A DNA stretch of 64,000 nucleotides from Fagopyrum homotropicum (GCA_033239125.1 BSWB01000002.1:159557909-159621908), one strand, 5' to 3'. Positions 1 to 13,565 are shown, counted from the first letter of the stretch. Notes: generated by a model not told the origin, from the letters alone. Made by a program: numbers and translations.

Positions 1-960
1 CTTCTAACATCAGGAACCCCATACTTAAAAGCCAAGAGTGCCGTCCAAGGGGAATCCTGAAATTGTGTAAATCTCCAAGCAAGCTTCCCCAAGGCCACAC
101 TGTTAGCATCAATCATACCGCGTAACCCAAGCCCGCCGCAGTCAGTAGGCCTGCAAATATCTTCCCACGCAACCAGATGAATTTTCCTCTTAGATTCGCT
201 ATCACCCCACAAAAATGACCGACAAAGTCTATCGAGATCCTTGCAAGTCGAAACGGGAAGTTTAACGACTCGCATAATATAAGAAGGGAAAGAGCAGAGT
301 ACCGACTTGACGAGCGTCAATCTACCAGCGAAACTCAGGAATCTCTCCTTCCAAGAAGCAAGTATACTCTTTGTCTTATCCACAAGAAAGCCGAAGTCGT
401 TCTTATTCATACGAGTATGTAGAATCGGAAACCCCCAAATACTTACCAAAATTAGCAACTACCGGGAAGCCCGAACTCTCTGAAATAGTGTTTTTAAGCT
501 CAGCATTGACGTTGGGAGAGACCATAATCTGTGCTTTAGAACGACTAACCTTGAGACCGATGCACCACAAAATTCCAATAGACACTTGTTAATAACGTTC
601 ATGTTATCCAAGGAAGCCTCCGCAAAGAATACAATGTCATCGGCAAAACATAGGTGGAAAATGGGCGGACACCCCCTTTTAATACGGATCGGTAACCAAG
701 AGTTATTATCCACCATATGCTGAATGGCGTGGCTAAGACGCTCAAGGCATAAGACAAAGATGTAGGGCAAGATAGGATCGCCTTGTCTCACCCCTCTAGT
801 AGAAACGAATCCTTCGGTCATTTATCCATCCCAAAGGACCAACATAGAATGATATCTTATGCATGCCGCAATCCAACCTCTCCAACAATCCGGTAACCCC
901 GTAAAAAACGTGTTTAATTAAGAAATTTCTCACAAGGGAGAACCTCACACAAAATATTGA
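1..960 (-). mobile_element. LINE (non-LTR retrotransposon) fragment, reverse transcriptase region
   Basis: Read on the minus strand, 459-821 gives a reverse-transcriptase block with GVRQGDP followed by the FADD active-site motif. Further down (about 360 to 1) another reading continues with residues typical of the plant LINE region after the palm, such as SWKERFLSFAGR and FLWGDSESK. The frame is broken several times, so this is a dead copy. No endonuclease or ORF1 is visible up to about 960, and the other end runs out of the window. It lies about 400 bases upstream of the PHD-finger gene and is transcribed the other way. Confidence 0.85.
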
Positions 961-1360
961 TCACATTAATTAAATAGTTTAATATTCTTTATTTTCCACA
1001 TGTCATTTGTACTGCAAAAGGCATTTCCGAAAATCTCGTTAGGCCCGACCAAGTATATTATTGGCCCGATTATGTGATCCAAGGGTAATTTCGTCAAATC
1101 ACGAGCAGAAATACAAAATCCTTTGAGCGCCAAAACGGCATTTCTTCTTCTCACAACGATACGAGAACTCTGCTAACTAACGAGTAACACCTCTGTTATT
1201 CCCCACAACAAACTCGAAACTGAATTTCCTCTCTCTCTCTCTCCAAGAGCTTGAATGAGCAGAAGAAGATGAATTTTAGGGTTCTAGAAAGATTTCGATT
1301 CTTGTGAGGGAGGATCGATCAAAGCGTCCTGGCTTCTTGTTGCAGAGAAGCAAAAAAGTC
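961..1360 (+). promoter_or_regulatory. Upstream region and 5' UTR of the PHD-finger gene
   Basis: There is no convincing ORF here. A pyrimidine tract of repeated CT at about 1228-1243 lies some 120 bases before the start codon, a common feature of plant 5' UTRs. An in-frame ATG at 1304 would add 19 residues, but the family-like start is the ATG at 1361. The whole intergenic space between the LINE fragment and the gene is only about 400 bases, so the promoter is either short or overlaps the LINE. Confidence 0.45.
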
Positions 1361-3724
1361 ATGTCGATTTCATCTTCAGATGCCTCAAAGAAGAGGAAGA
1401 GAAGCCCGAAGATCTTCTCGTTCCATTCGTTCTGCGATCCGGATTGCCCAATTATCACATCTGAATCGTTCCGTGATCGCATTCGGTTCTTCCTTCGTGA
1501 ATGTGGCGAGATCGAGAGTTATCACATCAACGCGATGCCTGTATGGTGTACTCTTATGGTTCAGGAAAGCAAGGGAGGGATCGTCGTTCCTTTGTACACA
1601 ATCGAGGAGACTGTGAAGGACTCCGATCAGCCTTATTGTGACCATTGTCGTTGTTGTGGTAAGTTTTTCCGATCGTGTATTTAGAGAGTATTAGGGTTTT
1701 GAGATTTCGATTTGAATTGTGTTTCTCCTTCTTAGGATGGAGTCATCATTTCGTGTCCAGGAGGAGGTATCATATTTTCATTCCCGCTGATGCTGAGTGG
1801 AAAAATCCTTTGAGCGAAGATGTTTTAGATACGGAGAATCATCTCTTGCACGGCATGATCCATTCAAATGGATATGGTCACTTGCTCAGTATCAATGGGA
1901 TTGAAGGTGGGTCCAAGTACCTTACTGGGAGGGAGATTATGGATCTATGGGATCGTATCTGCACTAGTTTGCATGTTCGGTACGTTTTGTTCTTACCAGT
2001 TTCCCTAATTTATGATCTGGATTGTAATTTGATTTGGGGGGAACCGAATGACATGAAACGGCTTATCCTAGGGTGTTTGAATCATATGAAATTTGCTTGG
2101 ATTCTGATTGCCCTTGTTGATTTATTTTCTGTTGATTGTGTACTGTAGGAAAATAGAAGTGGAGGATTTGTCAAAGAAGAGGTCAATGCATCTAAGGTTA
2201 CTCCATGGGGTTGCATATGGGCATCCATGGTTTGGAAAGTGGGGTTACCGATTTTGCAGTGGGAGCTTTGGTGTGGAAGATATCCATTATCACAGGGCAA
2301 TTGAGTTTCTTAGCTCAATGTATCTAGATGATATAGTTGTTAATTGCAAAGAGCAGAAAGGCAGCCAAGATATCAGCTCTATAGTCAGGTGTTATAGGGA
2401 TATGAGTGAAACCCAGTTAAATACACTCCAGGAACTCCTTAAATTCATGCTTACTATCAAGTCTCGGGCTCCAACCAATTTTAAGGTAACCATTAGAAAG
2501 AATGTATCGTCGTCTTCTGTTGCACTTCCACAGTTGAAACCTTATAGTACAAGAGCATGCCCTCAAGTTAAGCAATGTCCTAAGGAAAAGGATAAATCAG
2601 TGAAGTGTAGAAAGTTTGCTACTCTTGTTGCTAGTTTGGATAGCAGATGGCCAACAAGAAGACTTGAGTATGCTGCTACTGTTATTGTTGATGCATTAAA
2701 AGAAAAAAGAGAGAGTGATCCCCTTCATAAAGGGATGACTAGGCAAGAAGTCCGTGATGCAGCTAGACTTCATATAGGCGACACAGGGTTGCTTGATTAC
2801 GTCCTCAAGTCAATGAATGATGTGATTGTGGGAAACTATATAGTTCGTCGTGCCATTAACCCAACAAACCGTATTCTAGAATATACAATTGAAGATCACA
2901 TTGATGGAGGTTGTCCCCAACCAGCACCGGAAGTTGTTGAGCCTTGTATCTCTAAGTGTTTGGCCCCACCAATATTGTCCTCTGTTGTGGTGATGCCAGG
3001 TGTTGATATATATGGTGATATCATTTGGCTATACCAGAATGTTCTTATGGGTTTCCCAGAATCAGATGATGTTGGCTTGGCTGTTCGGATGATTCTTGAT
3101 AGCAAACGGTTTGTGAAAGAATGGCCAATGAGAGATGAAGATCAGATGTTGAGATTTGTATGCAAAGTGTTTTCTAACTCCATGGAATTTGATCTGAACC
3201 TTGATAAGAGATCTGGTCCAGGTGAAGTAGTCGCTGTGCCATTGCATGCTACCATTGGAGAGCTTAAGGAATCTGCAGGGAAGGCTCTAAGGGACACTTA
3301 CTGCCTCACTGCAAGATTTCAGGTTCAAGAGATTGTAAGCTTGGAAGGACTGAATGATGAGGAGCTGGTGTTCGGGTTACTTGAATCTGGCTCAGAAATA
3401 TGGGTCAGAGGAGTTGGACTAGACATGAAACCCGAGCTGAGGCATGAAGGCGGACCAGAGAACTGGACTGTTAAGTGTGATTGTGGGGCAAGGGATGACG
3501 ATGGAGAAAGGATGGTTTCCTGTGATAGTTGTGAGATATGGCAGCATACTCGCTGCATAGGCATCCAAGACTCTGAAGCTGTGCCAGCCCTTTATCTGTG
3601 CCAGAAATGTTATTCTTCATTTGCACCTGAGATAGTTGAATCAAACTATGAACTTGAGAATTGTACTGATACCTATCTCCTGCCATTAGAAGAGGATTAT
3701 GGGTTGCAGATGATGCAGTACTGA
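1361..3724 (+). CDS. PHD-finger protein of the MALE STERILITY 1 / MMD1 family (At1g33420-like)
   Basis: Three exons fit: 1361-1658, 1736-1979 and 2149-3724, all with GT/AG introns (78 and 169 bp) and a joined frame of 705 codons. Exon 1 begins MSISSSDASKKRKR, a basic nuclear-type start. The exon 1/2 join restores CRCCGWSHHFVSRRRYH, a signature of this plant family. A C4HC3 PHD finger lies at residues about 624-668 (CDCG, CDSC, WQH, CQKC), near the C-terminus as in MS1, MMD1/DUET and At1g33420. PHD fingers usually bind histone H3 tails; family members act as nuclear regulators in anther and meiotic development. That role is inferred from the family. Length matches At1g33420-type proteins (about 700 residues), so it is more likely that branch than MS1 itself. 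The gene looks intact and is convergent with COX10. Confidence 0.9.
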
Positions 3725-4533
3725 GCAAGGTAATTCTTGTTGAATTTGACGAGGCAGATTGAATAACAAATTTGGGTTTTGAGTTCAAAATCTGTTGATG
3801 TGTATCTTGAAACCAGTTGAGACACTTGCAAAATTAGAGTCTGCAATGAGTCCAGTCGATATATTTGCAAATATTAGAGCCTGCAACGACAAGACAGTAG
3901 TGGAGGATTTCTTTCACAATTTTTTTGTACTTTCATACTGTATTCAATGAGGATTCAAGCTAAGTTTGTTTCCTAAGCTGATAATGACATTGGCAAATTA
4001 AAGTACCATCAATTTCCTTTCTTTCCTTTCACGACCTTCTTTTAATAGCCTCTATTAAATTATAGGGAATTACATAAAACCACCGCTTTATTGCCCCATT
4101 TTTTACTTAATCACCCCTTATATTTTTATCTTCATTTAACATCTCTTATTTGCACCCTTTGCCATCTTAGAAAACTAATTGAAAACAAAGAATGCCCAAA
4201 TCTTCTGTTTTTTTTAGATTGAAAATTGGAGTCTTCTATGAGAGTTGAAATAGAGACAAAGTAAACCGCATTTGCTTGATCACTTGTAACTGGCATGCAA
4301 TATAAGTAATACGCACGCAGGAATGATATACGGAAACAAAGAAATGAGCTAGAACCAATTATGAACTTATGATTAGCAATGTAAAATTGCAATTGCTCAG
4401 CCAACTGTACTTGACAATGATATATATGAAGCAGCCAACAGGGAAACAGGGAAACAAGTGCAGGCTTGTGAAAAATTTTCAAGTTTCCTCGAGTATCTTT
4501 ATTCATCTCAAACACAGGAAAAATCGGAGTGTT
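3725..4533. other. Intergenic space between two convergent genes
   Basis: This holds the 3' UTRs of the PHD-finger gene (+) and COX10 (-). It is AT-rich with no ORF similar to known proteins. Short ORFs that cross into COX10 on the opposite strand are chance readings. Confidence 0.6.
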
Positions 4534-7500
4534 CTATGAGGCAGCGTATGTTGGAGCTGGCAAGAAAGGAAATGGAGCCACTGATGCATAAGCGACCGGT
4601 GGGCGTGTACGAGGATCCGTTTCCGAGTCCTTACGAGGCTTTTTTGGGCTGCTAATCTCTTCGGTTTCTTGGATAGAGAAAGGGGAAGTGGGTAAGGTGT
4701 TTGCTAACTTGGCTGTGTTGTCTTCTGTGTTGCTTTGCCAATTATCTGAAAGACGGTGAAAAACAAGGCCTGCCATGAATACCGGGAGGTATAGGAGGCT
4801 TGCAAAGAACATTTGCCTGGCATTCTTTGTTGTTCGGTCATAGTAGAAGGACAACGCGGTTGCACTGATTGCAAATGTGAGGAGTGATGACTCCAGACAG
4901 AACCAACCGGAAGTCAGGCCCGCTATAAGATAATGTATGAAACCATTGAGTTAGCAGATAATGCATAAACGAGATCCAGATTAGTACATGCTCATGATGT
5001 TTTAACACACAAGCGTATAACAAACCGAAATCTTGAAAAGAACTACCGAAAATATCATATAATAATAAGAAGCTTCTGAATTTCCCTCCCCCCCCCAATT
5101 ATTTTGGACTTGCTCGGTGGATGAATTTAGCTTCAGTGGTCTTTCGTAGATAGCTTATGTCTAGATAGAAGTAAGGTAATGGAAGATTCCTTAAGCGAAA
5201 TGGATAATATTGTGAAAATGTTGTTAAATACTAGCGAATGTTCATCCTATGATGAATTCAAAACAGTACCTTGAAAGCAAGGAAACAACTCAAGAACAGT
5301 TATCAGATGTATATGAAAATAGGTTCATAAGATTTACAGAGGAACTTACACTCATAAGCCAGATACCCTAATGGGATCAAGTATAGGCAGTTCCTCAAAG
5401 CTACCAAAGCAGTTCTTCGGCCGGAAGGGTCAAAAAGAGTGAACATCTTAAACCTGAGACACAAAATATTATTTTCTAGTGAAAGTAAAACATACAATAA
5501 ACCAAGATCTTTGGGCCAGCATATTTTAGCTTGAGATTTTCTAGGCAGTCGGTCTCTAATAGTTACTAATATGTATAACGAAGCTTCTAGCATAGGTCCA
5601 TAAGTATGTGGAGCTTATAAATTTATGGCGAGGGAAATCACGTTTGATGCATAAGAATCCTGTGCACATTCTAGGTTCTCGTTCTATACTTTTGCTATAA
5701 ACTTTCAGTTTCTATATTCCATAGTGGCATAGTCAGAATCACGCAACAGATGACAACTAAATTCATTCATCAGAATTTAGAGGCATGTTGTATTACATAC
5801 CCCCCTGCAGCATAATCATGTCGACACATGTATGCAAGGGCCATAAAATGGGGTATCTGCCAAAAGTATAGGGCAGCTGGTAGAATCATTGCATTAAGAG
5901 ATATCTGGCCAGAAGCTGCAGCCCACCTGCAAATAAGATCAACAATTCTGAGTTTGCCGAGCAAATGTACAAAATAAGGTATTATTTTTAATGTGCATCT
6001 TCAAAAGTCAAAACTGCAGCAAAAAATCCAAAAAAGAATAGAAGCAACAAGTGCCTGGCAAAAAAATATATGTTTGGACTAGAAGTAGCAATGTGTAATG
6101 TTGATGAGAAGTACTAATATAACCAATAAACAGATAAACATAAACAGAAAATACATTATGGTATGAGGTTAATCAGATGGAAGTCTGTAAAAAGTTTGGA
6201 TTGCGTAGTGTAACCTAAAAGTGCAATGTATAAAGGGCATTAGTACATGATAAAATCGAAGAGATCATACATAAGAAACTTTCAAAGGGAACATGAAATG
6301 TATAATGAAGAAAAGATGCAAATATTTTTTTAACGAAACATTGTCTCGATTTCAATATGCATACCCCAAAAGTGGAGGGATCGCACCAACAATAGCTCCA
6401 ACCCATGTATTTACCGGATGTATTTGCTTGAGTGGGGTATACACACATGCATAGAGGAAGATATTAGAAGCTGCAAGTCCAGCTGCCAACATATTTGTCT
6501 GCAATGACCTTGCAACATGATGTGAAAATTAGTCCCTTCCCATTTGGTATACTTGAAAATAATATATATTGAAATTTAAGGTTTGATACCTGACTTGCTA
6601 GCATAGCAGTGCCAGAGGCTCCAGCAAAAGTTGCCCAAGCTACAGCATGTGGCACGGTAAGACGCCCTGATGGCAGCGGTCTGAGCATTGTTCTCTTCAT
6701 TTTAGCATCATTACTAACTTCAAACACCTAATAGGCCAAATATAAACCAACACTCAATTCAAAGGAGGCAAAGCCAAATTAAAGTTTATTAAAAATCAAA
6801 TACAATGAATACATACAATTAAAAAAACTGAAAGTACCAGTTTATTATTGAAGACAAGATAATGAACTGCATCTCAGAACATATAGTGCAGAATCCAAAA
6901 GTCAACCTTACATATACAATATGGCAATATGCCATGAATAACAAAAAAAAACACCTACATGAAAATATGAAATATAGAGCTGGTCCTTTCAATTAACATC
7001 AACAGGGAAATGTGGATACAAAGTAAAAGATGTGAGCCAATCTACTATGGGCGCGTTCGGTAGAGGGGTGAGAATTTTCGGGGGGATTATAATCCCCACA
7101 ATAATCTGGATAATCCAAGTTGAATTGGATAAAAAAAGAGGCTAGAATAACCTCCCAAGATTATAATCCCCGATAATCTACCTCTACCAAATGTGCCCTA
7201 TATCATCATATATGTGGTCAAAAGGATCACGTTAGTTAGAAACAGGTTGTAATCCAATTTTAGTATTTCATATATGCAATGAAACTTATTTACTAGTCAC
7301 GTCGTGAGTGTGGATCTTGATTTTGATGATGAACTAGTTAGATTTTAGAAAAAGATATAGAGAAGCCACACAGCCATAGGCATGCGATGCAATAATAAAG
7401 ATCTTCAATAAAGGACACTAGATTTTACGCTTTTTGGCACCCCTACTATAACCAACTCAACCTATCTAAAGTTTTAAATGATAACTGATCCTAATGTAGA

Positions 7501-9034
7501 AGGTTAAAACCTATAAATTTGCACCATACAATACCGAGAGCACAAACTAATTTAAGCAGACAGAAAAAAGAGGATTTTATGGAAGGTAAACTAATGAACC
7601 TGATTTAGTGAGTTGGCAGATGCTGCAGCCATCATAGTACCAGCACAAGTCCAACAGAGGCCGGGAAAATCAATGACTTGTCCACTCCCAAGAATATAGC
7701 CAGCCCCAGAAGTAGCAACAACAAGCATACTGGGTCATACAAAATACATGATCCATCAATATCAATTCGTCTAGCTCTTATCCTATTTCAATGAAGTATA
7801 ATACAGAGTGAACAAAACAATATGTATCACACAGCTCATCAACCAATTTCCCTACTATATCTAGAAATCTAATCATGCAAAATTACCAAACAGTTGCATC
7901 AGTGAAAATCAATTGCAAAAGTCAAGAATGATGCTTCAAAGTGTATCAAATTCTATAACATCTGTGGCAACTGTGAGCTACTACACAAACCCAAATAGAA
8001 TGACCTTCGGTACAACTTGGAACTTGCATATGGAAATGTGTGGTATTGCAAGTTTATAGTTCCATCTGATATTTGATAAGCAACTCCAATAACATATTTT
8101 ACGGCTGCACAAGCTACTAATAAAAGCAATCAAATCCTTAACTTCAGATCTCACATATCTCAGAAGTCTAATAATCACATCATCGAAATCTACGGCATCT
8201 CAGCTATTGGTGAAATATCATAATACATCAAAGTTGAAAAAATACCAGGGATTTTCCAGTATAATTCCAAATTTCCAATGCAGTCAATTACACATCACCG
8301 TCATATTCAACAAAAAAACACCTCTAGTCCATAACTCGTCAAAACAGCACTTTAATTCCAAATAACCCAGAAAAAGCATTAATGTTTGGTTAATTGGCAA
8401 CAAGCGAACTTGAAAATTAATCTGAAATTACACCTTCTAACTGTAAAAAGCAACAACATTTCATATATTTATCACTTCAGGAGGTACTAATAAGCATCTA
8501 AATTATAACTTTAGGTCTTACATATTCAATAAGTCTAAAGTTTCTGAAAAGGCTATCATCGTATCCTCAATTCTACACCATCACAACTATTAGGTAAAAA
8601 TCATAACACTAAATTACTCTCGATCTAATTGGTCGATAAAAAATCTAAAAACCCCGATCTTTCAGTACAATTTCAATTCAGCTAACCATCACTTCAATTA
8701 CAAATAATCTAGAAAAGCAATAAGTTTTAATATATCACAACAGAAAACGTGAAATTGAATTCGAAAGGCACCTCAATCGAGCCTTGGAGAGCTCCCAGTA
8801 ACAGCGACCATAGTGAGACAAGGAACCGGAAAATTCACTGGCAAGGGACGACGTCGCAGAGAGGGATCTGTCGATTCCGAGGGAATCGACCGCGGGGGTC
8901 GGTCTCGGGGCGGTGGCGGAGTATAGTTGAGAGAGGAAAGGGTTAGGGTTCCGAAGGATGGTGGAGATTGGAGAAGGGGTGGAGGAGAGAAGCTTCCGAG
9001 TTTTGGAAGAGAAACTCAGTGAGTTTCTCCACAT
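4534..9034 (-). CDS. COX10: Protoheme IX farnesyltransferase, mitochondrial (COX10)
   Basis: Seven exons on the minus strand: 9034-8772, 7729-7600, 6727-6590, 6498-6365, 5926-5801, 5453-5350 and 4922-4534. All junctions are GT/AG and give one 427-residue frame. COX10 transfers a farnesyl group to heme B, making heme O, the first step of heme A synthesis for cytochrome c oxidase in the inner mitochondrial membrane. The N-terminus (MWRNSLSFSSKTRKLLSS) is Ser/Arg-rich and acid-poor, as in mitochondrial presequences. The UbiA prenyltransferase signatures are present: LNQVFEVSNDAKMKRT with LRPLPSGR across exons 2-3, and YFWQIPHFMALAYMCRHDY at about residues 242-260. Several hydrophobic segments follow, ending in a polar tail after LVFHRLSDNW. 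No break is seen. Intron 1 is about 1 kb and intron 2 about 0.9 kb with a MITE. Confidence 0.93.
7049..7198. mobile_element. MITE (Tourist/PIF-Harbinger-like) in COX10 intron 2
   Basis: A 150-bp fold-back begins GGGCGCGTTCGGTAGAGG and ends with its imperfect reverse complement (CCTCTACCAAATGTGCCC). The pairing continues inward through GGGGATTATAATCC. It is flanked by a 3-bp direct repeat TAT (7046-7048 and 7199-7201). Terminal GGGC..TT.GGT repeats and a 3-bp AT-rich target duplication suit Tourist-type MITEs. No coding capacity. It lies between exons 2 and 3, away from splice sites. Confidence 0.75.
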
Positions 9035-9355
9035 GGTTGACCCTTACTCAGAACTGCCGGAGAAGGAAACGGCTGAAACGGAAGGTGGCCGGAGACAGAG
9101 AGAGGTTAGCTACGAGGATCTGGTCGAACAACCTGCGGGTTGGATCGTGGAGTTTTTACTTTTCAGAGTTTGATATGGTAGTTGACTAACATATCAAATG
9201 TTTAATAAGTATTATTTTTAAAATTGGATTTTTGAAATAAATTGTGTGCGCTTTTGGTTGAATGGTTTGTATTGGTTTTTGGTACATATAAGAGCATAAT
9301 AACTCTCAAGATTAATTTTAATTCACAATCTTTTTACTTTTTAGTTTTTCTCTCC
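9035..9355. other. Upstream region of COX10
   Basis: The first 150 bases upstream of the COX10 ATG are GC-richer and are probably 5' UTR and core promoter. The rest is AT-rich up to the LINE tail. Plus-strand ORFs at 8749-9189 are readings opposite the COX10 presequence exon and have no known-protein features. Confidence 0.4.
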
Positions 9356-9445
9356 AAATTTGTTTTTTTTTTGTTTTTTTGACTAAATCGGGTAAGGGAT
9401 TAGGAATGGTCAACGTCTAGTAGTTGATCATCCTATGACATCCTT

Positions 9446-12400
9446 TCAAATGATAACATCAAGCGGAGTCGGTATCATCAAGCTAACCCTTGTCTTGTCC
9501 TGCTCCTGGGAAACCGCAGCATGGCCGTCGTGGCCAAGTGTTGCTAGCTTGTCAGCCGCACTATTAATTTCTTTGAAAATGTGGTTAGCTGAGACCTGGT
9601 TGAAACCTGAGAGTAAAATAGAAATATCCGTAATGGCAATGTCCAGTTCCCATGTTGGCATCCAAATTTTTTCCACAGAATTGATAATTGTGAGGTTATC
9701 TCCTTCAATATCAATTTTATTTAAACCTAGTTGTCTTGCTTTAATAATGCCCATTTTTAGCGTGTATGCTTCAGTTTGGAGGACAAACATTTTCCCACAC
9801 CTTCCATAGTCCAGTGCGATAACCGAGGCATTATGATCTCGTAGTAAGTACCCAAAGGTACTTTGGTCATCATTTCGTTTAGATCCATCGAAATTGAGTT
9901 TAACAACTCCAAGAGGTGGCGCGGACCATTTGATGTTCCTCGTTTTCCTTTTGTTAGTTTTTGTTGTTGCTTGTTTTTCCTTCGATTTATCCCAGTCCGA
10001 TAGTTGTGACTCAACGATGTGTGAGATGTTTCTAATTTTTTCGTTGTTAAAGATAATCTTATTCCTCATGAACCAAACGTTCCACCAAGTGACAAGAAGG
10101 GTGGTAATGGAGGATTCTGCGAGCTTAGACCCAACCAAGGAGATCGCATCCCTTAGCTTCATACTAATCATATTTATACTTTGTACAATTCTCCTTATTT
10201 CATTGTTGGCTATGTTGTCCATAGTATATGGGCAGTTAAAAAAGATATGTTTTGCACTTTCATATGGATGCTGGCAAAGAACACAGGTCATAGGTGTGGA
10301 TACCTTTTGTTTTTCAAGGTTTTCCTTGGTAGCAAGGCCATCCATTGCTAGTTTCCAAGTAAAGTTTTGGACCTTAGGCATCGTGTCTATGCTCCATATC
10401 CATGAGATGTCTTGATGTCCTATACTCGTATTGTGTTTATCATACATGAAGGATAGGGCATCTTTTGTACGGAACCAACCATCCTTACTAGGGGCCCAGT
10501 ATAATCTGTCTTTGATATTGCTCGTAGGGAGTGGGTGTGTTATTATGTTGTTGATAATGTTTTGGTTGTTCAAACAGTTTTCCAGATTTTCTATCCTCAC
10601 GTGGTCCCACTTTTTGTTTGTAATAAGGGTGCTTATTGTGTCCTCAATGTTAGTTATTAGTTCCTTATTCGAAACTAGTTGTTCTAATGGACGATCATCA
10701 ATCCAACGATCCTTCCAGATCCTAATAGTTTCTCCGTCTCCGACATTCCATCTGATTCCTTGCTCGAAAACTGGTCATAGACTTATCAGTCACTTCCATT
10801 GCCAAGACGCGTTATTTCCCAGTTTGTACTTCCATAATTGGCTCCCTTTCAGGTATTTTTCCTCAATAATTTTAACCCAAATGTTGTCTGGTTCTGCCAT
10901 AATTTTCCATAGCAGTTTCATTTGCAGTGCTTTATTCATATCTTCAGCTTTCCTTATCCCAACCCCCCCCCCCTTTATTCTTTGGCTTACAGATCTTGTC
11001 ACAGCTTATGAGCGGATGGTAGTTTGGTCCTTTGTTCCAAAAAAATTGTCTATTAATTTGATCTAGTTCTTTGTGTATCGATGATGGGAGCATGAAACTC
11101 TGCATTATATAGTTTGGTTTTGCATTCAGGTTGGCTTTGATGAGTACTGTTCAACCTTCTTGGGATAGAGAGGATGTTTTCCATTTGGATAATTGTTTCC
11201 TAGAACTTTCAATTATGTCTTGAAATGTCGTTTTGTTAACCCGCCCATTGATGATTGGGCAGCCCAAGTATTTTTCCAAACAGTTGCTCGGTAGGATACC
11301 TGAGTTTTGTTGTATCATTCTTTTTGTTAGGTTATCTAGATTTTCGGATGTTTGGAAAGCCGATTTATGGTAATTTACTTTCTGTCCAGAGACTTGGTAG
11401 TATTTTGTTAGTATATCCAAGACTTTATTGCAACCTTGGTTAGTTCCTTTCGCAAATATAATGATATCATCTGCAAACGCTAAGAATGGGATATATGTTC
11501 CTCCTCTAGTAATTTGGAAACCGATGTTTTTCTTGTCCTCCATACTGGCTTTTTGTATATTTCTAGCCAAAACTTCCGCAATAAGGTTGAAGATAAGTGG
11601 GGATAGTGGGTCACCTTGTCTAAGCCCTCTAGTTGGATGTATGATTTTAGTCGGTTTATCATTGATTAGTATGGAGTAGGAGTCTGTCGAAATGCATTCT
11701 TTAATCCATCCAACAAATTTTCCTGCAAATCCCAGTTTTTCAAGAATAGCTAGAACGCATGGCCATTCCACCCTGTCATATGCTTTTTCCATATCAAGTT
11801 TCATGGCTACATAACCTACTTTGCCTCTCTTTGTTTAAATCCATGGAAAATTTCATGGGCAATCAGGATGTTATCATGAATGGATCTATTTTGGGTGAAC
11901 ACCCTCTGGTACGGGTGGATTAGCTTAGGGAGGATTTTCTTAAGTCTATTTGTTAGAATCTTTGCAATGACTTTATAGATCGTAGAGCATAGACTGATAG
12001 GTCTGTAGTGTGATGTTGTTGATGGGTTGTCTACTTTTGGGATGAAGGCAATGAATGTGTGGTTAATTTGCTTGAGAATTTTTCCATTTCTGTAGAAACT
12101 CTTAATCGCTCGGGTGACATCCGGGCCCACAATGTGCCAGTATTTTTGGAAGAAGCCAGCTGGAAAGCCATCCGGCCCCGGGGATTTCTCACAACCAATC
12201 TCAAAAATTGCCGTTTTGATATCATCATTTGTAAAGGGTCCCGTCAACATACTATTTTCTCTTTCAGAGACTTCATTCTGCAGAACTTCAAGTTGTTTGT
12301 GGAGCTCAGCTAGGTTAATATTCGAGGCTTTGAATCTGGTTTCATAGTCCAGGACAAATTCTTTTTTAATTTCTTCATCAGAAGTTAGTACCATCCCACT

Positions 12401-13565
12401 ATTTGTGCTGATAGCAGCTATGTTTTTATGGTTTCTTCTTCCCGTTGCTCTACGATGATGGAATTTCGTGTTTTTGTCCCCCAAACGAAGAGAGTTTGAT
12501 TTTGCTCGTTGTGTCCAGTACTTATGTTGGTAGCTAATGAGGCATTCTCTTTTTTTATTCAGTCTATTTAACTTGGCTTCTATTTGCAACGAATAGTTTG
12601 TGGCGATCATATTTTGTAATTGTTCAATGGCAGATTCCACTTCACCTACTTGCCTATTGATATTTTCAAAGTTTACTTTGCACCATTTTTTCAATTTAAC
12701 TTTAAGTAAGCTGGTTTTTTTAACAAGGTTAAACATATCAGTCCCTTGGAATTGTGTTCTCCAGGTTTGTTTAATTAGATTCTCACAATCTTTCCTTTGT
12801 GTCCACATCATTTCAAATCGAAAAGGTTTGTTTCTAGTTAGCTGTTCTAGATTTTGGAGATTTATCGAAATACGACAGTGATCCGATGTAGTGAAGGCGT
12901 GGTTCCATGTAAAAAATGTTCGGGTATGCTTGAATAACTTCTTGGTGTGCCATCACCCTATCAAGTTTCTCAAAGGTGTTATTAGTGCCCTCTTTACGTT
13001 TCCTCTAAGTGAATTTGTTTCTATTAGTAGCCAGGTCAACAAGATTGCACTGTTGAGTGAACTCATAGAGTCTCTTAGTTCTACTAGTGGTGGACTCTAT
13101 ACCTCCCTTTTTATCAGATAATTGAAACAAGTCTTTAAAGTCCCCTATGACAATGGTAGGCAAGTTTCTAGTATTAATGTGGTTTTTTAATTGGGTCCAG
13201 AAAGTTTCTTTTTGGTTCTCGTGTGGAGGGGCATAGAAGAATGTGATGTGAATACTGATGTTATTCATTAGATTCTTATGCAAAATCATTACTTGCCTTT
13301 TTTTCTTTGGTAATTATCTCAACCTGCTCGCTAAGCATTTGATAACTTTTCCAAAGGAGGCATAGGCCTCCCGAAAAGCCGTCCGCGGGGACAAAAGAAT
13401 ATTATCAAACCCCGCTCATTTCCAGCATTTATCATCAGGTTCAATACTTGTCTTCAGTTCTGCTAGCATGATCATTTGAATTTTATCATTTTTGCACGTA
13501 ATGTTAAGATCCGTCTAGAAGTTCTTCTTTTTCATGCCTCTGCAATTCCAAAAAGCCACTTTCAT
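9446..13565 (-). pseudogene. LINE ORF2: endonuclease - reverse transcriptase - RNase H, disrupted
   Basis: It begins at 13565 with MKVAFWNCRG, the usual start of the apurinic-type endonuclease, soon broken by stops. The endonuclease resumes at 13289-13005 (IVIGDF motif, here GDFK). RT occupies 12811-11816 (SPGPDGFPAGF, FIPK, YRPISL) and, after a break near 11810, 11804-11151 (MEKAYDRVEW, GLRQGDPLSP, FADD). The last open stretch, 10600-9446, has the zf-RVT region and an RNase H domain with the acidic residues in FDGS, QTEAY and EGDN. Multiple stops and frameshifts mean no full protein can be made. Confidence 0.85.

Noticed and set aside
8749..9189. Three overlapping plus-strand ORFs opposite COX10 exon 1
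   Set aside because: They lie antisense to the presequence exon and have no domain features; the splice-joined minus-strand frame explains the region.
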